DNA of 64,000 nucleotides, taken from an uncultured Spirochaetales bacterium (GTDB lineage: Bacteria > Spirochaetota > Spirochaetia > Sphaerochaetales > Sphaerochaetaceae). Positions 15,830 to 22,847 of this stretch are shown here, piece after piece. Numbering within the stretch: position 1 is the first letter of the stretch; each line of letters opens with the position of its first letter. A program made the position numbers and the translations under genes. The DNA lies in assembly GCA_944388965.1 (NCBI GenBank), contig CALXKL010000004.1:1-64000 (forward strand), read 5' to 3'. The notes below the pieces were generated by a model. The model saw only the letters and a program-made list of their open reading frames with translations. It had not been told where the DNA came from and did not search any database.

Positions 15830-16201
15830 GATCGAGTAATCACGCCGCGCTTCCTGCAGCATAAGTACAAGATCGGGTTTCTGAGATATAAGATAAATCA
15901 GATTCTTTGCGGTAGGTGAAGGCGTACTTCGTCCTGTTTCCCAGGATTCTACAGTTCTTCTGGAAACCCCGAGCACATTTGCAAAAGCCTTCTGCGTCAT
16001 ATCCAAAGATTCACGTTCCGCTTTCACATTCACATCAGGAAGACTTCTCTTTCTGGCAATGGTCTCTGCACTTGCTTTCCCCTTCTCATATGCAAGAGCC
16101 TCTTCAAGACCTTCCTTTATACCATTGAAGAAATCGACATCTTTGAAGTTTTTCTCCATTTCCTCCAGGCTGTATTTCGATTTGAAAACATGATCGCTCA
16201 T
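15827..16201 (-). CDS. XRE-family antitoxin (HigA-like)
   Basis: 124 residues. An N-terminal toxin-binding part is followed by a Cro/C1 helix-turn-helix (about 60-115: RESLDMTQKAFANVLGVSR then RTVESWETGRSTPSPTA). The order toxin then antitoxin and the sequence match HigBA/RelE-XRE modules. The ATG at 16201 overlaps the toxin stop (ATGA) and has GGAGGAG upstream inside the toxin gene; a GTG at 16207 is a less likely start. It is expected to neutralise the toxin and repress the operon through the inverted repeat at 16542-16560. Confidence 0.85.
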   Translation of the reverse strand: MSDHVFKSKYSLEEMEKNFKDVDFFNGIKEGLEEALAYEKGKASAETIARKRSLPDVNVKAERESLDMTQKAFANVLGVSRRTVESWETGRSTPSPTAKNLIYLISQKPDLVLMLQEARRDYSI

Positions 16202-16482
16202 ATCCACTCCTCCATTATGGTCTCGGCCATCCGCCGAAGAAACTTACGCTGTTCGGCAGTCAGATCCTCCTGCACATTTTTCGGATAAGCAAACAGCAGA
16301 TAGAGTCTCCTCTTCTCCAACACGTCAATATATATTACCCGTCCTCCTCCGCTCTTCCCTCGACCTTCCAGTCTTATCCTCAGTTTTCTTATACCTGCCA
16401 GACCGTCTATGACAACGCCCTTGCGAGGATTCTCAAGCAGGATGTTTTCCAGCTCATGCAGCTCATCATCACCCAATCCCAT
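16198..16482 (-). CDS. RelE/HigB-type toxin, probably longer than the ATG-initiated frame
   Basis: 94 residues from the ATG at 16482. Family features are DDELHELENILLENP, RKLRIRLEGRGKSGGGRVIYI, the LLFAYPKNVQEDLTAEQRK core, and a C-terminal helix. HigB2-type toxins degrade mRNA on the ribosome. Relatives have about 15 more N-terminal residues. Here the same frame stays open upstream and reads IHIHRTLHRFWKA, which fits the family. GAGGAAAG lies just before an ATT at 16519-16521, so initiation at ATT, giving 107 residues, is plausible. Otherwise the toxin is N-terminally truncated. Confidence 0.8.
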   Translation of the reverse strand: MGLGDDELHELENILLENPRKGVVIDGLAGIRKLRIRLEGRGKSGGGRVIYIDVLEKRRLYLLFAYPKNVQEDLTAEQRKFLRRMAETIMEEWI

Positions 16483-16541
16483 CGCTTTCCAGAACCTGTG
16501 AAGGGTTCTGTGTATATGAATTCTCTTTCCTCACTTTTAAA

Positions 16542-16560
16542 TATACGGTTTTATCGTATA
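16542..16560. promoter_or_regulatory. Inverted repeat, probable toxin-antitoxin operator
   Basis: TATACGgttttatCGTATA, a 6-7-6 inverted repeat, lies about 20 bases upstream of the extended toxin start. AT-rich promoter-like sequence surrounds it. HigA-type antitoxins bind such repeats. Confidence 0.55.
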
Positions 16561-16689
16561 AGATAACCATAATGAATCATCCACACGCTTAAGATGTGGC
16601 TATTCCGGAGTGTTCCTTCTGCCCTGATTTACCTGCTCAGGTACGGTTTTTCTGCGCACTCGGATGTGCGTTGTATCCACACCCTGTAA

Positions 16690-17331
16690 TCAGCACCCAT
16701 TGATTTCCCTCATTGTCTTCGAGGCCCATTCAAGAAGCATGAATGCATCACCTTCTGTACTTGGATTCCGGGCTTCGAGAATCGTCTTCTCCTCTTCACC
16801 GACAACGGTGGCGAGCTCTCTGAATGCGGATACATAGACACCTGTGAGAAGATAATGCTTCATCCTTATCGTGAATCTTGCGCTCTTATAAAGCTCAGGA
16901 AGAATCGACCAGTTTCTAGCATGAAGTATGTTGTGGGAGGATGCATGATGGATTGCACACGCGCCCTGCAGCACAGCTCTTCTGATATCATCCTCTGTCA
17001 TCGCGGGACAAAGCTCTGCAAGATCTCCATGGACAGGCCTTGTATCGAGAATCAGCTGTGTCCTGTCTGCACCATCCCATGCTCCCAGCTCCTCCATGGA
17101 TGAGACAAATCCACAGAGGATATCCTTTTCGGGAAGAGTGTCGATATATGCTCTGTACTTCAGCAGTTCGTCTTTCCCGCAATGCCGTAGGATCATCACG
17201 GGGTCGATGTCGCTTGTCTCCTTTGCCTCTCCCCTTGCCCAACTGCCCTGAAGTCCCAGAAACAGAAGGTCATCACCGAAGAGGCGAAGAAGATCCTCCT
17301 TGAAAGATTCCATGAATGCGTCTATGTCCAT
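16690..17331 (-). CDS. Nucleotidyltransferase-domain protein (pol-beta/ANT-like)
   Basis: 213 residues. The N-terminal nucleotidyltransferase motif GSWARGEAKETSDIDPVMIL (about 29-48) carries the G-S and D-x-D residues of the pol-beta superfamily, and a helical C-terminal half follows. The architecture resembles aminoglycoside nucleotidyltransferases and standalone toxin-like nucleotidyltransferases; the substrate cannot be assigned. No HEPN partner gene lies next to it. The start at 17331 has GGAGGGG upstream. It belongs to the AT-richer accessory island; the 16561-16689 gap holds only short inverted repeats. Confidence 0.75.
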   Translation of the reverse strand: MDIDAFMESFKEDLLRLFGDDLLFLGLQGSWARGEAKETSDIDPVMILRHCGKDELLKYRAYIDTLPEKDILCGFVSSMEELGAWDGADRTQLILDTRPVHGDLAELCPAMTEDDIRRAVLQGACAIHHASSHNILHARNWSILPELYKSARFTIRMKHYLLTGVYVSAFRELATVVGEEEKTILEARNPSTEGDAFMLLEWASKTMREINGC

Positions 17332-17445
17332 TTCCCCTCCGGATGAATGTGGAACCCTGAGGCTATCATGAAGAGACAGGACCTGACAATCTCCATCACT
17401 GTCATCATGATTGCGGAAGGGTCACGAAGACAAGTTGCAGAAAAC

Positions 17446-17486
17446 GTTCTCCTTCTGTTAGCATTGGATTCACCCAGAAGGAGAAC
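17446..17486. promoter_or_regulatory. Perfect 12-bp inverted repeat masking the leader-peptide ribosome site
   Basis: GTTCTCCTTCTG (17446-17457) pairs with CAGAAGGAGAAC (17475-17486) around 17 bases. The second arm contains the AAGGAG that precedes the leader ATG at 17494. On the minus strand the same hairpin runs into GTTTTC and could also act as a terminator. Confidence 0.5.
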
Positions 17487-17493
17487 ATCTTCC

Positions 17494-17529
17494 ATGCTCT
17501 GCATTGCTGCAGCTCCCTGCGAAGCCTGA
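17494..17529 (+). CDS. Putative regulatory leader peptide of the MFS gene
   Basis: An 11-codon frame encodes MLCIAAAPCEA. AAGGAG (17478-17483) lies 10 bases upstream. The stop codon lies inside the first arm of the downstream hairpin, the layout of translational attenuators of efflux and ribosome-methylation resistance genes. No experimental support is available. Confidence 0.4.
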   Translation: MLCIAAAPCEA

Positions 17530-17604
17530 AGCGGACGGCCGCATGGAGCAAGAATAGACAAGTCCGCCAGGCTTTGCTTCAGAAAAACGAACAAGGAGCA
17601 AAGC
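17522..17604 (+). promoter_or_regulatory. Attenuator-like competing hairpins ahead of the MFS gene
   Basis: Hairpin 1 pairs AAGCCT and GCGGAC (17522-17536) with GTCCGC and AGGCTT (17562-17574). Hairpin 2 pairs GCTTTGC (17571-17577) with GCAAAGC (17598-17604), flanking the AAGGAG ribosome site of the gene at 17606. They share bases 17571-17574 and so exclude each other. Confidence 0.5.
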
Positions 17605-17605
17605 A

Positions 17606-18877
17606 ATGAAAGACGAAAGGAAATTCAGCAGTTTCATATTGTTGTGGGCAACCCAGACGCTTTCTCGTCTCGGGTCTTCGTTGACGCCATTCGCGCTCAT
17701 CCTCTGGGCTTATGGCAAGACCGGTTCTGCATTTGACACCGCACTTCTGACGGTATCGTCCTACGTGCCGTACATCCTTCTCTCGCTTCCTGTAGGAACG
17801 CTGACAGACAGGATGAACAAGAAGCATCTGATGCTGTTATCGGATACAGCCGCGGCATTATGCACGCTCACGATACTCTTCGTATGGCTTTCCGGGAATC
17901 TGGAGCTATGGCACCTCTATCTGGTGAACTGTATCACCGGGACGGCTCAGACATTCCAGCAGCCGGCAAGCGAGGTCGCCACCACCCTCGTCACACCTGA
18001 GGACAAGTACCAGAAGGCGGGAAGCCTCAATGCACTTGCATACAGCGTGATAAACATGGCCTCCCCTGTAATCGCAACGGCGCTGTATTCCGTTGGAGGG
18101 CTGACTCTTGTAATCATCGTCGATCTCTCCACATTCACTGTGGCTTTCCTCTCGCTTCTGTTATTCGTAAGGATTCCGGAAATGAAGAGTGAGAAACGTG
18201 AAGACAGTCAAATCATGATGGATCTGAAGGAGGCATTAGGTTTCCTCAGAACAAACATGGGGATACTCCAGGTGATACTCTTCCTTGCCGCGATCAACTT
18301 CATCGCCTCGATCTACAATGCGTCTCTTCCCGCCATGATCCTCAGCTTCGAAAGTGAAAGCGTACTGGCTGCAGTACAGTCCACAGCGGGAATTGCCATG
18401 ATCATTGGAAGCGCAATCGCGACCATGATGCCAACGCCGAAAAGCAGAGTGAGAATGATAATCCTCTCGCTCTTCATCTCGATGAGCACCGAGAACTTCA
18501 TGCTTGCCTTCTTCCGTAATCCCGTCATGTGGTGTCTAGGAGCATTCCTCGGATGGCTCTGCATCCCCGTGATGAACACCAATCTCGATGCCTTGATGAG
18601 AAGCCAGATCCCATCAAGCATCCAAGGCAGAGTGTATTCAGCAAGGAACATGCTCCAGTTTTTCACCATACCGCTGGGCTATCTTGCTGGGGGCTTCCTA
18701 GTAGATTCTATGTTTGAACCTTTCATGACTAATAAATCAAACACTGTGCTAAACAAGCTGTTCGGTACAGGAAAAGGTTCAGGGACAGCATTCCTCTTCG
18801 CTGTAATCGGTGTAATGGGTGTACTTGTATGTGTGATTTTCTCAAAGTTTAAAGCTATGAGGAATCTGGAAAGATAA
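17606..18877 (+). CDS. MFS transporter, macrolide-efflux (Mef)-like
   Basis: A 423-residue, 12-helix major facilitator of the MFS_3/Mef group. The N-terminus reads FSSFILLWATQTLSRLGSS, the cytoplasmic loop 2-3 motif is LPVGTLTDRMNKKHLMLLSD, and TFQQPASEVATTLVTPED lies in the first half, as in Mef-type pumps. Drug export is the likely role; the specific drug is inferred from family only. Codon use is more AT-rich than in the core genes around it, and it lies in a repeat-bearing island, which suggests acquisition. A leader peptide and mutually exclusive hairpins precede it, so inducible expression is possible. Confidence 0.85.
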   Translation: MKDERKFSSFILLWATQTLSRLGSSLTPFALILWAYGKTGSAFDTALLTVSSYVPYILLSLPVGTLTDRMNKKHLMLLSDTAAALCTLTILFVWLSGNLELWHLYLVNCITGTAQTFQQPASEVATTLVTPEDKYQKAGSLNALAYSVINMASPVIATALYSVGGLTLVIIVDLSTFTVAFLSLLLFVRIPEMKSEKREDSQIMMDLKEALGFLRTNMGILQVILFLAAINFIASIYNASLPAMILSFESESVLAAVQSTAGIAMIIGSAIATMMPTPKSRVRMIILSLFISMSTENFMLAFFRNPVMWCLGAFLGWLCIPVMNTNLDALMRSQIPSSIQGRVYSARNMLQFFTIPLGYLAGGFLVDSMFEPFMTNKSNTVLNKLFGTGKGSGTAFLFAVIGVMGVLVCVIFSKFKAMRNLER

Positions 18878-18885
18878 GATCTATT

Positions 18886-18933
18886 GCTTTGTCATCCACT
18901 CCAACGGATGACAAAGCGCTTTAATGGTTTTTT
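18886..18933 (+). terminator. Terminator of the MFS gene
   Basis: A perfect 12-bp stem (18886-18897 with 18906-18917) with an 8-base loop; a T6 run follows at 18928-18933, 10 bases past the stem. Confidence 0.6.
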
Positions 18934-19140
18934 GACAAGAACTAACGATACTGAAGTATAGGAATTCCTGATACTATGATTAAGGTATAATTTAAAGAAC
19001 TAAGAGTATTCTTGCATGACAAATGAATTCAGGGTTTCATCCATTTGAAAAGATAGATAGGCCAATAAACTAAATCCTTTAGTCATAAAAGATAAAAATA
19101 GGACTTAGATAATACAGATAATGCGTATACCTGCTTTAAG

Positions 19141-19212
19141 GATTTTCCCGTGGTAGGAATTTGGAAGAAAAAACCTCAAATAATAGCAATAACTGACATA
19201 AATCAGAAAATC
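19141..19212. repeat. Degenerate repeat, copy D
   Basis: About 72 bases colinear with copy C (15621-15690), differing mostly by transitions. It lies in the 18878-19267 AT-rich gap, where apart from the flanking hairpins nothing else was seen. Confidence 0.55.
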
Positions 19213-19248
19213 GTCATAATACAAGTCATTGTATTACAACGATTTTCT
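19205..19248 (-). terminator. Long hairpin at the 3' end of guaA
   Basis: AGAAAATCGT (19205-19214) pairs with ACGATTTTCT (19239-19248), enclosing a second 7-bp stem (19218-19224 with 19229-19235) and a 4-base loop. It lies 19 bases past the guaA stop and probably terminates it. Confidence 0.55.
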
Positions 19249-19267
19249 TATTATAGACAAATTGGAA

Positions 19268-20254
19268 TCACTCCCACTCGATCGTTCCGACAGGCTTCGG
19301 CGTCATGTCGTAGCAGACTCTGTTGACGCCCTTCACCTCATTCAGGATCCTGTCGGTGATGTGCTGGAGCAGCGGGAACGGGACATCCTCGACCGTGGCG
19401 CTCATCGCGTCCTTCGTGTTGACGGCACGGATGATCACGGGGTATTCGAAGCTCCTCTTGCCATCACGCACTCCGACGCTCCTGAAGTCGGGCACGACAG
19501 TAAAGTACTGCCATACCTTGCCTGCAAGGCCGTTCTTCGCGAACTCCTCGCGCAGGATCGCATCCGACTCCCTGACGCACTCGAGCCTGTCGCGGGTGAT
19601 CGCACCCAGACAGCGCACGCCCAGGCCGGGACCGGGGAACGGCTGGCGGTAGACCATCGAATCGGGCAGTCCGAGGGCCTTGCCCACGACACGGACCTCG
19701 TCCTTGTACAGCAGCTTGAGAGGTTCGACCAGCTCGAAGTCCAGGTCCTCGGGGAGGCCGCCCACGTTGTGGTGAGCCTTCACGCCGTCCTTGCTCTCCA
19801 GGATGTCGGGGTAGATCGTGCCCTGGGCCAGGAATCCGATGCCCTCAAGCTTCCTCGCCTCCTCTTCGAAGACGCGGATGAACTCGGCTCCGATGATCTT
19901 CCTCTTGGTCTCGGGATCGCTGACACCGGCAAGCCTGTCCAGGAAGCGGTCGACGGCATCCACATACACCAGGTTGGCGTCCATCTCATGTCTGAAGACC
20001 TGCACAACCTGCTCCGGCTCGCCCTTCCTCAGCAGGCCGTGGTTGACATGCACGCACACCAGGTTCCGGCCTATGGCACGGATCAGCAGCGCGGCGACCA
20101 CGGAGGAGTCGACTCCTCCCGAAAGCGCCAGAAGCACCTTGCCGTCGCCCACCTGCTCCCTTATCCTGGCGATCTGCTCGTCGATGAAGGCTGCCGCCAG
20201 CTTCTCGTCGACGATCCTCTCCATTGTCTCGGGTCTCTTGTCGTCATAGCTCAT
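19268..20254 (-). CDS. guaAB: GMP synthase, ATP-pyrophosphatase subunit (no glutaminase domain)
   Basis: A 328-residue N-type ATP pyrophosphatase that adenylates XMP and aminates it to GMP. The PP-loop LSGGVDSS (44-51), the IGAEFIRVFEEEA segment, the LAQGTIYPDILES motif and the C-terminal dimerisation domain ending PKPVGTIEWE are all GuaA-like. The class I glutamine amidotransferase half found in most bacterial GuaA (about 200 residues) is absent, as in two-subunit enzymes. No partner amidotransferase is in the window; carA has its own role. It begins 3 bases after the pspF stop and so probably rides on the same transcript. Confidence 0.9.
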   Translation of the reverse strand: MSYDDKRPETMERIVDEKLAAAFIDEQIARIREQVGDGKVLLALSGGVDSSVVAALLIRAIGRNLVCVHVNHGLLRKGEPEQVVQVFRHEMDANLVYVDAVDRFLDRLAGVSDPETKRKIIGAEFIRVFEEEARKLEGIGFLAQGTIYPDILESKDGVKAHHNVGGLPEDLDFELVEPLKLLYKDEVRVVGKALGLPDSMVYRQPFPGPGLGVRCLGAITRDRLECVRESDAILREEFAKNGLAGKVWQYFTVVPDFRSVGVRDGKRSFEYPVIIRAVNTKDAMSATVEDVPFPLLQHITDRILNEVKGVNRVCYDMTPKPVGTIEWE

Positions 20255-20257
20255 CTG

Positions 20258-21310
20258 TCAGTTTTCTCCTATGTTCTCTCCGGGACGGGGGTCCAGGAGT
20301 CTTCTGTACTTCCTGTAGAGGCCTCGGAACTGGTCATAGGTCAGTCCGAGCAGCCTTGCCGCACCCTTCTGGCTGCCATTCGACTGCGACAGGGCACGTG
20401 AAAGGTATACCAGATCGAGCTGCTGCTGTGCCAGAGCATAATCTGCAAGGGGCATCGATTCCAGCCCCACGGAGGATGTCCTGGCGACGATTCTGCCGGC
20501 AGATGGCTCTTCTCCTTTCGGCTCAGGCGGCCTGTAGGGATTCCTGAACGGATCGAACTCGACCTGGGTTATCACGGGGCCCTCGCTGCGGTACACCGCC
20601 CTCTCGACGACGTTCTTCAGCTCCCTGACGTTGCCGGGCCAGGGGTAGCCCATCAGCTGGTCGACGACCTCCTCGCTGAAGGTGGGGATGTCCTTCCAAT
20701 GGCACTCGACCGCCATGCGGCTGGCGAAGTGCGAGGCCAGCAGGATTATGTCGTCACCCCTCTCCCTGAGAGGTGGAAGGAACAGCACCTCGAAGGACAG
20801 CCTGTCCAGAAGGTCCTCCTTGAAGCGTCCCTGACGGCAGAGTTCGGGAAGGTCGGCGTTCGTCGCACCCACAATCCTCACGTCGCACTCGTGCGTCACC
20901 GACGATCCCACACGCTCGTATGTTCCGTACTCGACCACGCGCAGGATCTTCTCCTGCACCTCGAGGGGAATCAGCCCGATCTCGTCCAGGAAGAGGGTGC
21001 CGCCCTCGGCCTCCTCGAAACGGCCCTTGCGCGTCTTGACCGCTCCGGTGAACGCACCCTGCTCGTAGCCGAACAGCTCGCTCTCGATCAGGGATGAGGG
21101 CAATGCGGCGCAGTTGACGGCCACCAGGCTCTTCTGCCACCTTGGCGAGAGATAGTGTATCCTCTGCACGGCAAGCTCCTTTCCGCTGCCGCGCTCCCCT
21201 ATGATCAGGACGCTGCGGTCCACACCGGCCACTCGTGACAATCTGTCCTGGAAGTCGAGGAAGACGTCGCTCTCCCCTATCCCCATCTCCTTTTGAGACA
21301 CGCCATTCAT
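20258..21310 (-). CDS. pspF: PspF-type sigma-54 activator of the phage-shock response
   Basis: A 350-residue bacterial enhancer-binding protein without a receiver domain, like PspF. Walker A GERGSGKE (about 36-43), the sigma-54-contacting GAFTGA loop (ELFGYEQGAFTGAV), Walker B GGTLFLDEIG and a C-terminal Fis-type helix-turn-helix (GSQKGAARLLGLTYDQFRG). HYLSPRWQ-VAVNCAALP is strikingly PspF-specific. It diverges from pspA, the classical arrangement. The start at 21310 lies 7 bases after a TAGAAT box and lacks a Shine-Dalgarno, suggesting a leaderless message; the internal ATG at 21286 has AGGAG pressed against it. It is expected to be inhibited by PspA. Confidence 0.92.
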   Translation of the reverse strand: MNGVSQKEMGIGESDVFLDFQDRLSRVAGVDRSVLIIGERGSGKELAVQRIHYLSPRWQKSLVAVNCAALPSSLIESELFGYEQGAFTGAVKTRKGRFEEAEGGTLFLDEIGLIPLEVQEKILRVVEYGTYERVGSSVTHECDVRIVGATNADLPELCRQGRFKEDLLDRLSFEVLFLPPLRERGDDIILLASHFASRMAVECHWKDIPTFSEEVVDQLMGYPWPGNVRELKNVVERAVYRSEGPVITQVEFDPFRNPYRPPEPKGEEPSAGRIVARTSSVGLESMPLADYALAQQQLDLVYLSRALSQSNGSQKGAARLLGLTYDQFRGLYRKYRRLLDPRPGENIGEN

Positions 21311-21317
21311 GTGGTGG

Positions 21318-21346
21318 ATTCTACCATTATCGGCGACGATTACCAA
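21318..21346 (-). promoter_or_regulatory. Sigma-70 promoter of pspF
   Basis: Minus strand TTGGTA (21346-21341), a 17-base spacer and TAGAAT (21323-21318), 7 bases before the pspF ATG. Confidence 0.55.
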
Positions 21347-21411
21347 GATTCCGACCAAATCTGGACGGGCAAAAGCATCCCAAGTCCTCTGGAAATGGGT
21401 GTTGACGATTC

Positions 21412-21428
21412 TGGCACGGTTAATGCTA
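21412..21428 (+). promoter_or_regulatory. Sigma-54 (-24/-12) promoter of the psp operon
   Basis: TGGCACGGTTAATGCTAA matches TGGCACG-N4-TTGCW with the invariant GG (21413-21414) and GC (21425-21426) ten bases apart. Transcription would start near 21438, about 30 bases before pspA. The divergent PspF is the expected activator. Confidence 0.8.
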
Positions 21429-21466
21429 ACCGATGTATGCACAATTCACGTACAAGAGGTGGAAGG

Positions 21467-22108
21467 ATGGGAGTCTTCTCGAGATTCAAGGACATAGTCA
21501 ACGCAAACATCAACGCTCTGCTGGACAAGGCGGAGGACCCTGAGAAGATGCTCAGGCTCATGATGCAGGAGATGGAGGACACGCTCATCGAGCTCAAGAG
21601 CAGCTGCGCCGCCCGCATGGCGAGCCGCATCAGGCTGGACAAGCGCATCAACGAGCAGAAGGCCCTGGTCAGCCGCTGGCAGAGCCGGGCCCAGATGGCG
21701 ATCGACAAGGGTCGTGACGACCTGGCTAGGGAGGCCCTGGCGGAGAAGCGCAAGGAGAGCGCGACCCTGGCCTCGCTCGAAAGCGAGATCGGAGGCTACG
21801 ACGAGATCATCGCCCGCACGAGGGCGGACATAGACCAGCTCGACGCCAAGCTGTCGCAGGCAAGGAGCAGACTGAGGCTGCTGCAGGAGAAGGCACGCCG
21901 CGAGCGGGAGAGCGGACAGGTGAACAGCCGCATGGCGGCCTCTTCATCCATGCGTTTCGACGACCTGGAGGAGAGAATCGACAGGATGCATCAGGAGAAC
22001 GAGCTCTCACGTCCCCGCCCGGGGGCCGACGAGGTCTTCTGCAGCATGGAGGAGAGCGAGGAGATAGAGAAGGAGCTTGAGCAGCTCAAGCGGGAGATGG
22101 GCAGATGA
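21467..22108 (+). CDS. pspA: Phage shock protein A (PspA/Vipp1/ESCRT-III family)
   Basis: A 213-residue coiled-coil membrane-remodelling protein that stabilises the inner membrane and, in the classical system, inhibits PspF. The N-terminal helix MGVFSRFKDIVNANINALLD and the following KAEDPEKMLRLMMQEMEDTL stretch are diagnostic. Long helices rich in R, K, E and A follow. The start at 21467 has GAGGTGGAAGG upstream. It is the first gene of a four-gene operon behind a sigma-54 promoter, and its stop overlaps pspB by ATGA. Confidence 0.95.
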   Translation: MGVFSRFKDIVNANINALLDKAEDPEKMLRLMMQEMEDTLIELKSSCAARMASRIRLDKRINEQKALVSRWQSRAQMAIDKGRDDLAREALAEKRKESATLASLESEIGGYDEIIARTRADIDQLDAKLSQARSRLRLLQEKARRERESGQVNSRMAASSSMRFDDLEERIDRMHQENELSRPRPGADEVFCSMEESEEIEKELEQLKREMGR

Positions 22109-22464
22109 TCGAGCTTCTCACCATGGCAATAGTCTTCGGCAGCATCATAGCGATCGTCGCCATCGTGAGCTGGTTCAGCTACAAGGAGGAGGAGCTGAAG
22201 ACGAGCCTCAGGCTCAGGGAGATGGAGGCCGGATTCGAACCCGGCACCTATTCCAGGATATCGAAAAGAGACCTCAGACGGGCTCGCAGGATGGCAAAAA
22301 GGCATCCCGAATGGGCCGAGGAGGAGAGCGAGGCGTTCAGACGCCGCGGAGAGGCCGAGGAGAGACAGGAGCTCATGAAGGGCATCGCCGACCTGAAGGC
22401 CAGGATAGACGACATCGACACGATCATGTCGAGGCGAAGGACGGAGGAAGGGAAAAATGACTGA
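22105..22464 (+). CDS. pspB: PspB-like membrane protein
   Basis: 119 residues. One N-terminal membrane helix (MIELLTMAIVFGSIIAIVAI) is followed by a charged helical cytoplasmic tail. The C-terminal LMKGIADLKARIDDIDTIMS resembles the leucine-zipper end of PspB. At 119 residues it is longer than E. coli PspB (about 74), with an inserted basic stretch around 45-90. Position between pspA and pspC, with overlaps on both sides, supports the assignment. PspB and PspC sense membrane stress and relieve PspA inhibition in enterobacteria. Confidence 0.7.
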   Translation: MIELLTMAIVFGSIIAIVAIVSWFSYKEEELKTSLRLREMEAGFEPGTYSRISKRDLRRARRMAKRHPEWAEEESEAFRRRGEAEERQELMKGIADLKARIDDIDTIMSRRRTEEGKND

Positions 22465-22846
22465 CAGATGGATGAGATCGCCCAGGGGGAAGATACTTGG
22501 TGTGGCGACGGGGCTTGCCGAATGGAGGGACCTGCCGCCGGAGCCCGTCAGGCTCATAGTCTTCTTCACCATACTCTTCACAGGCTTCTTCCCAGGTGCA
22601 CTGATATACCTGGCACTCGCCCTGTTCCTCCCCGCCCAGAAGGAGGGCGACTACCGTCCAGGAGCAGGCGGCCGATGGGAGCATGTCTACAGGGACGCAC
22701 AGGATGCCAGCTGCGCCGATGCGCACAAGTCGACAGAGGACCTCAAGGCGGAATACGAGGAGCTGAAGCGCAAGGTCGAGGCCATGGAGAGCGAGATGTT
22801 CGACAAGGAGAAGGAGTGGGACGAGAGGTTCTCCAGAGGAGAATGA
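22457..22846 (+). CDS. pspC: PspC-domain membrane protein
   Basis: 129 residues with a clear PspC domain: RSPRGKILGVATGLAEWRDL (the family's G-x2-AG-AEYF-like start) and two close hydrophobic helices, PVRLIVFFTILFTGFFPGA and LIYLALALFLPA. A C-terminal coiled coil (about 95-129, EELKRKVEAMESEMFDKEKE) follows. It overlaps pspB by 8 bases and is followed one base later by the toastrack gene. It is likely the membrane sensor of the module. Confidence 0.88.
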   Translation: MTDRWMRSPRGKILGVATGLAEWRDLPPEPVRLIVFFTILFTGFFPGALIYLALALFLPAQKEGDYRPGAGGRWEHVYRDAQDASCADAHKSTEDLKAEYEELKRKVEAMESEMFDKEKEWDERFSRGE

Positions 22847-22847
22847 G

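Noticed and set aside
14399-17331. Integron-like cassette array (series of small same-strand genes with intergenic repeats)
   Set aside because: The repeats lack the GTTRRRY/RYYYAAC core sites and the palindromic attC layout, and no integrase is present in the window.
17322-17606. 94-codon minus-strand frame before the MFS gene
   Set aside because: It overlaps the leader and attenuator region and lacks a start signal; the structured plus-strand reading explains the region better.
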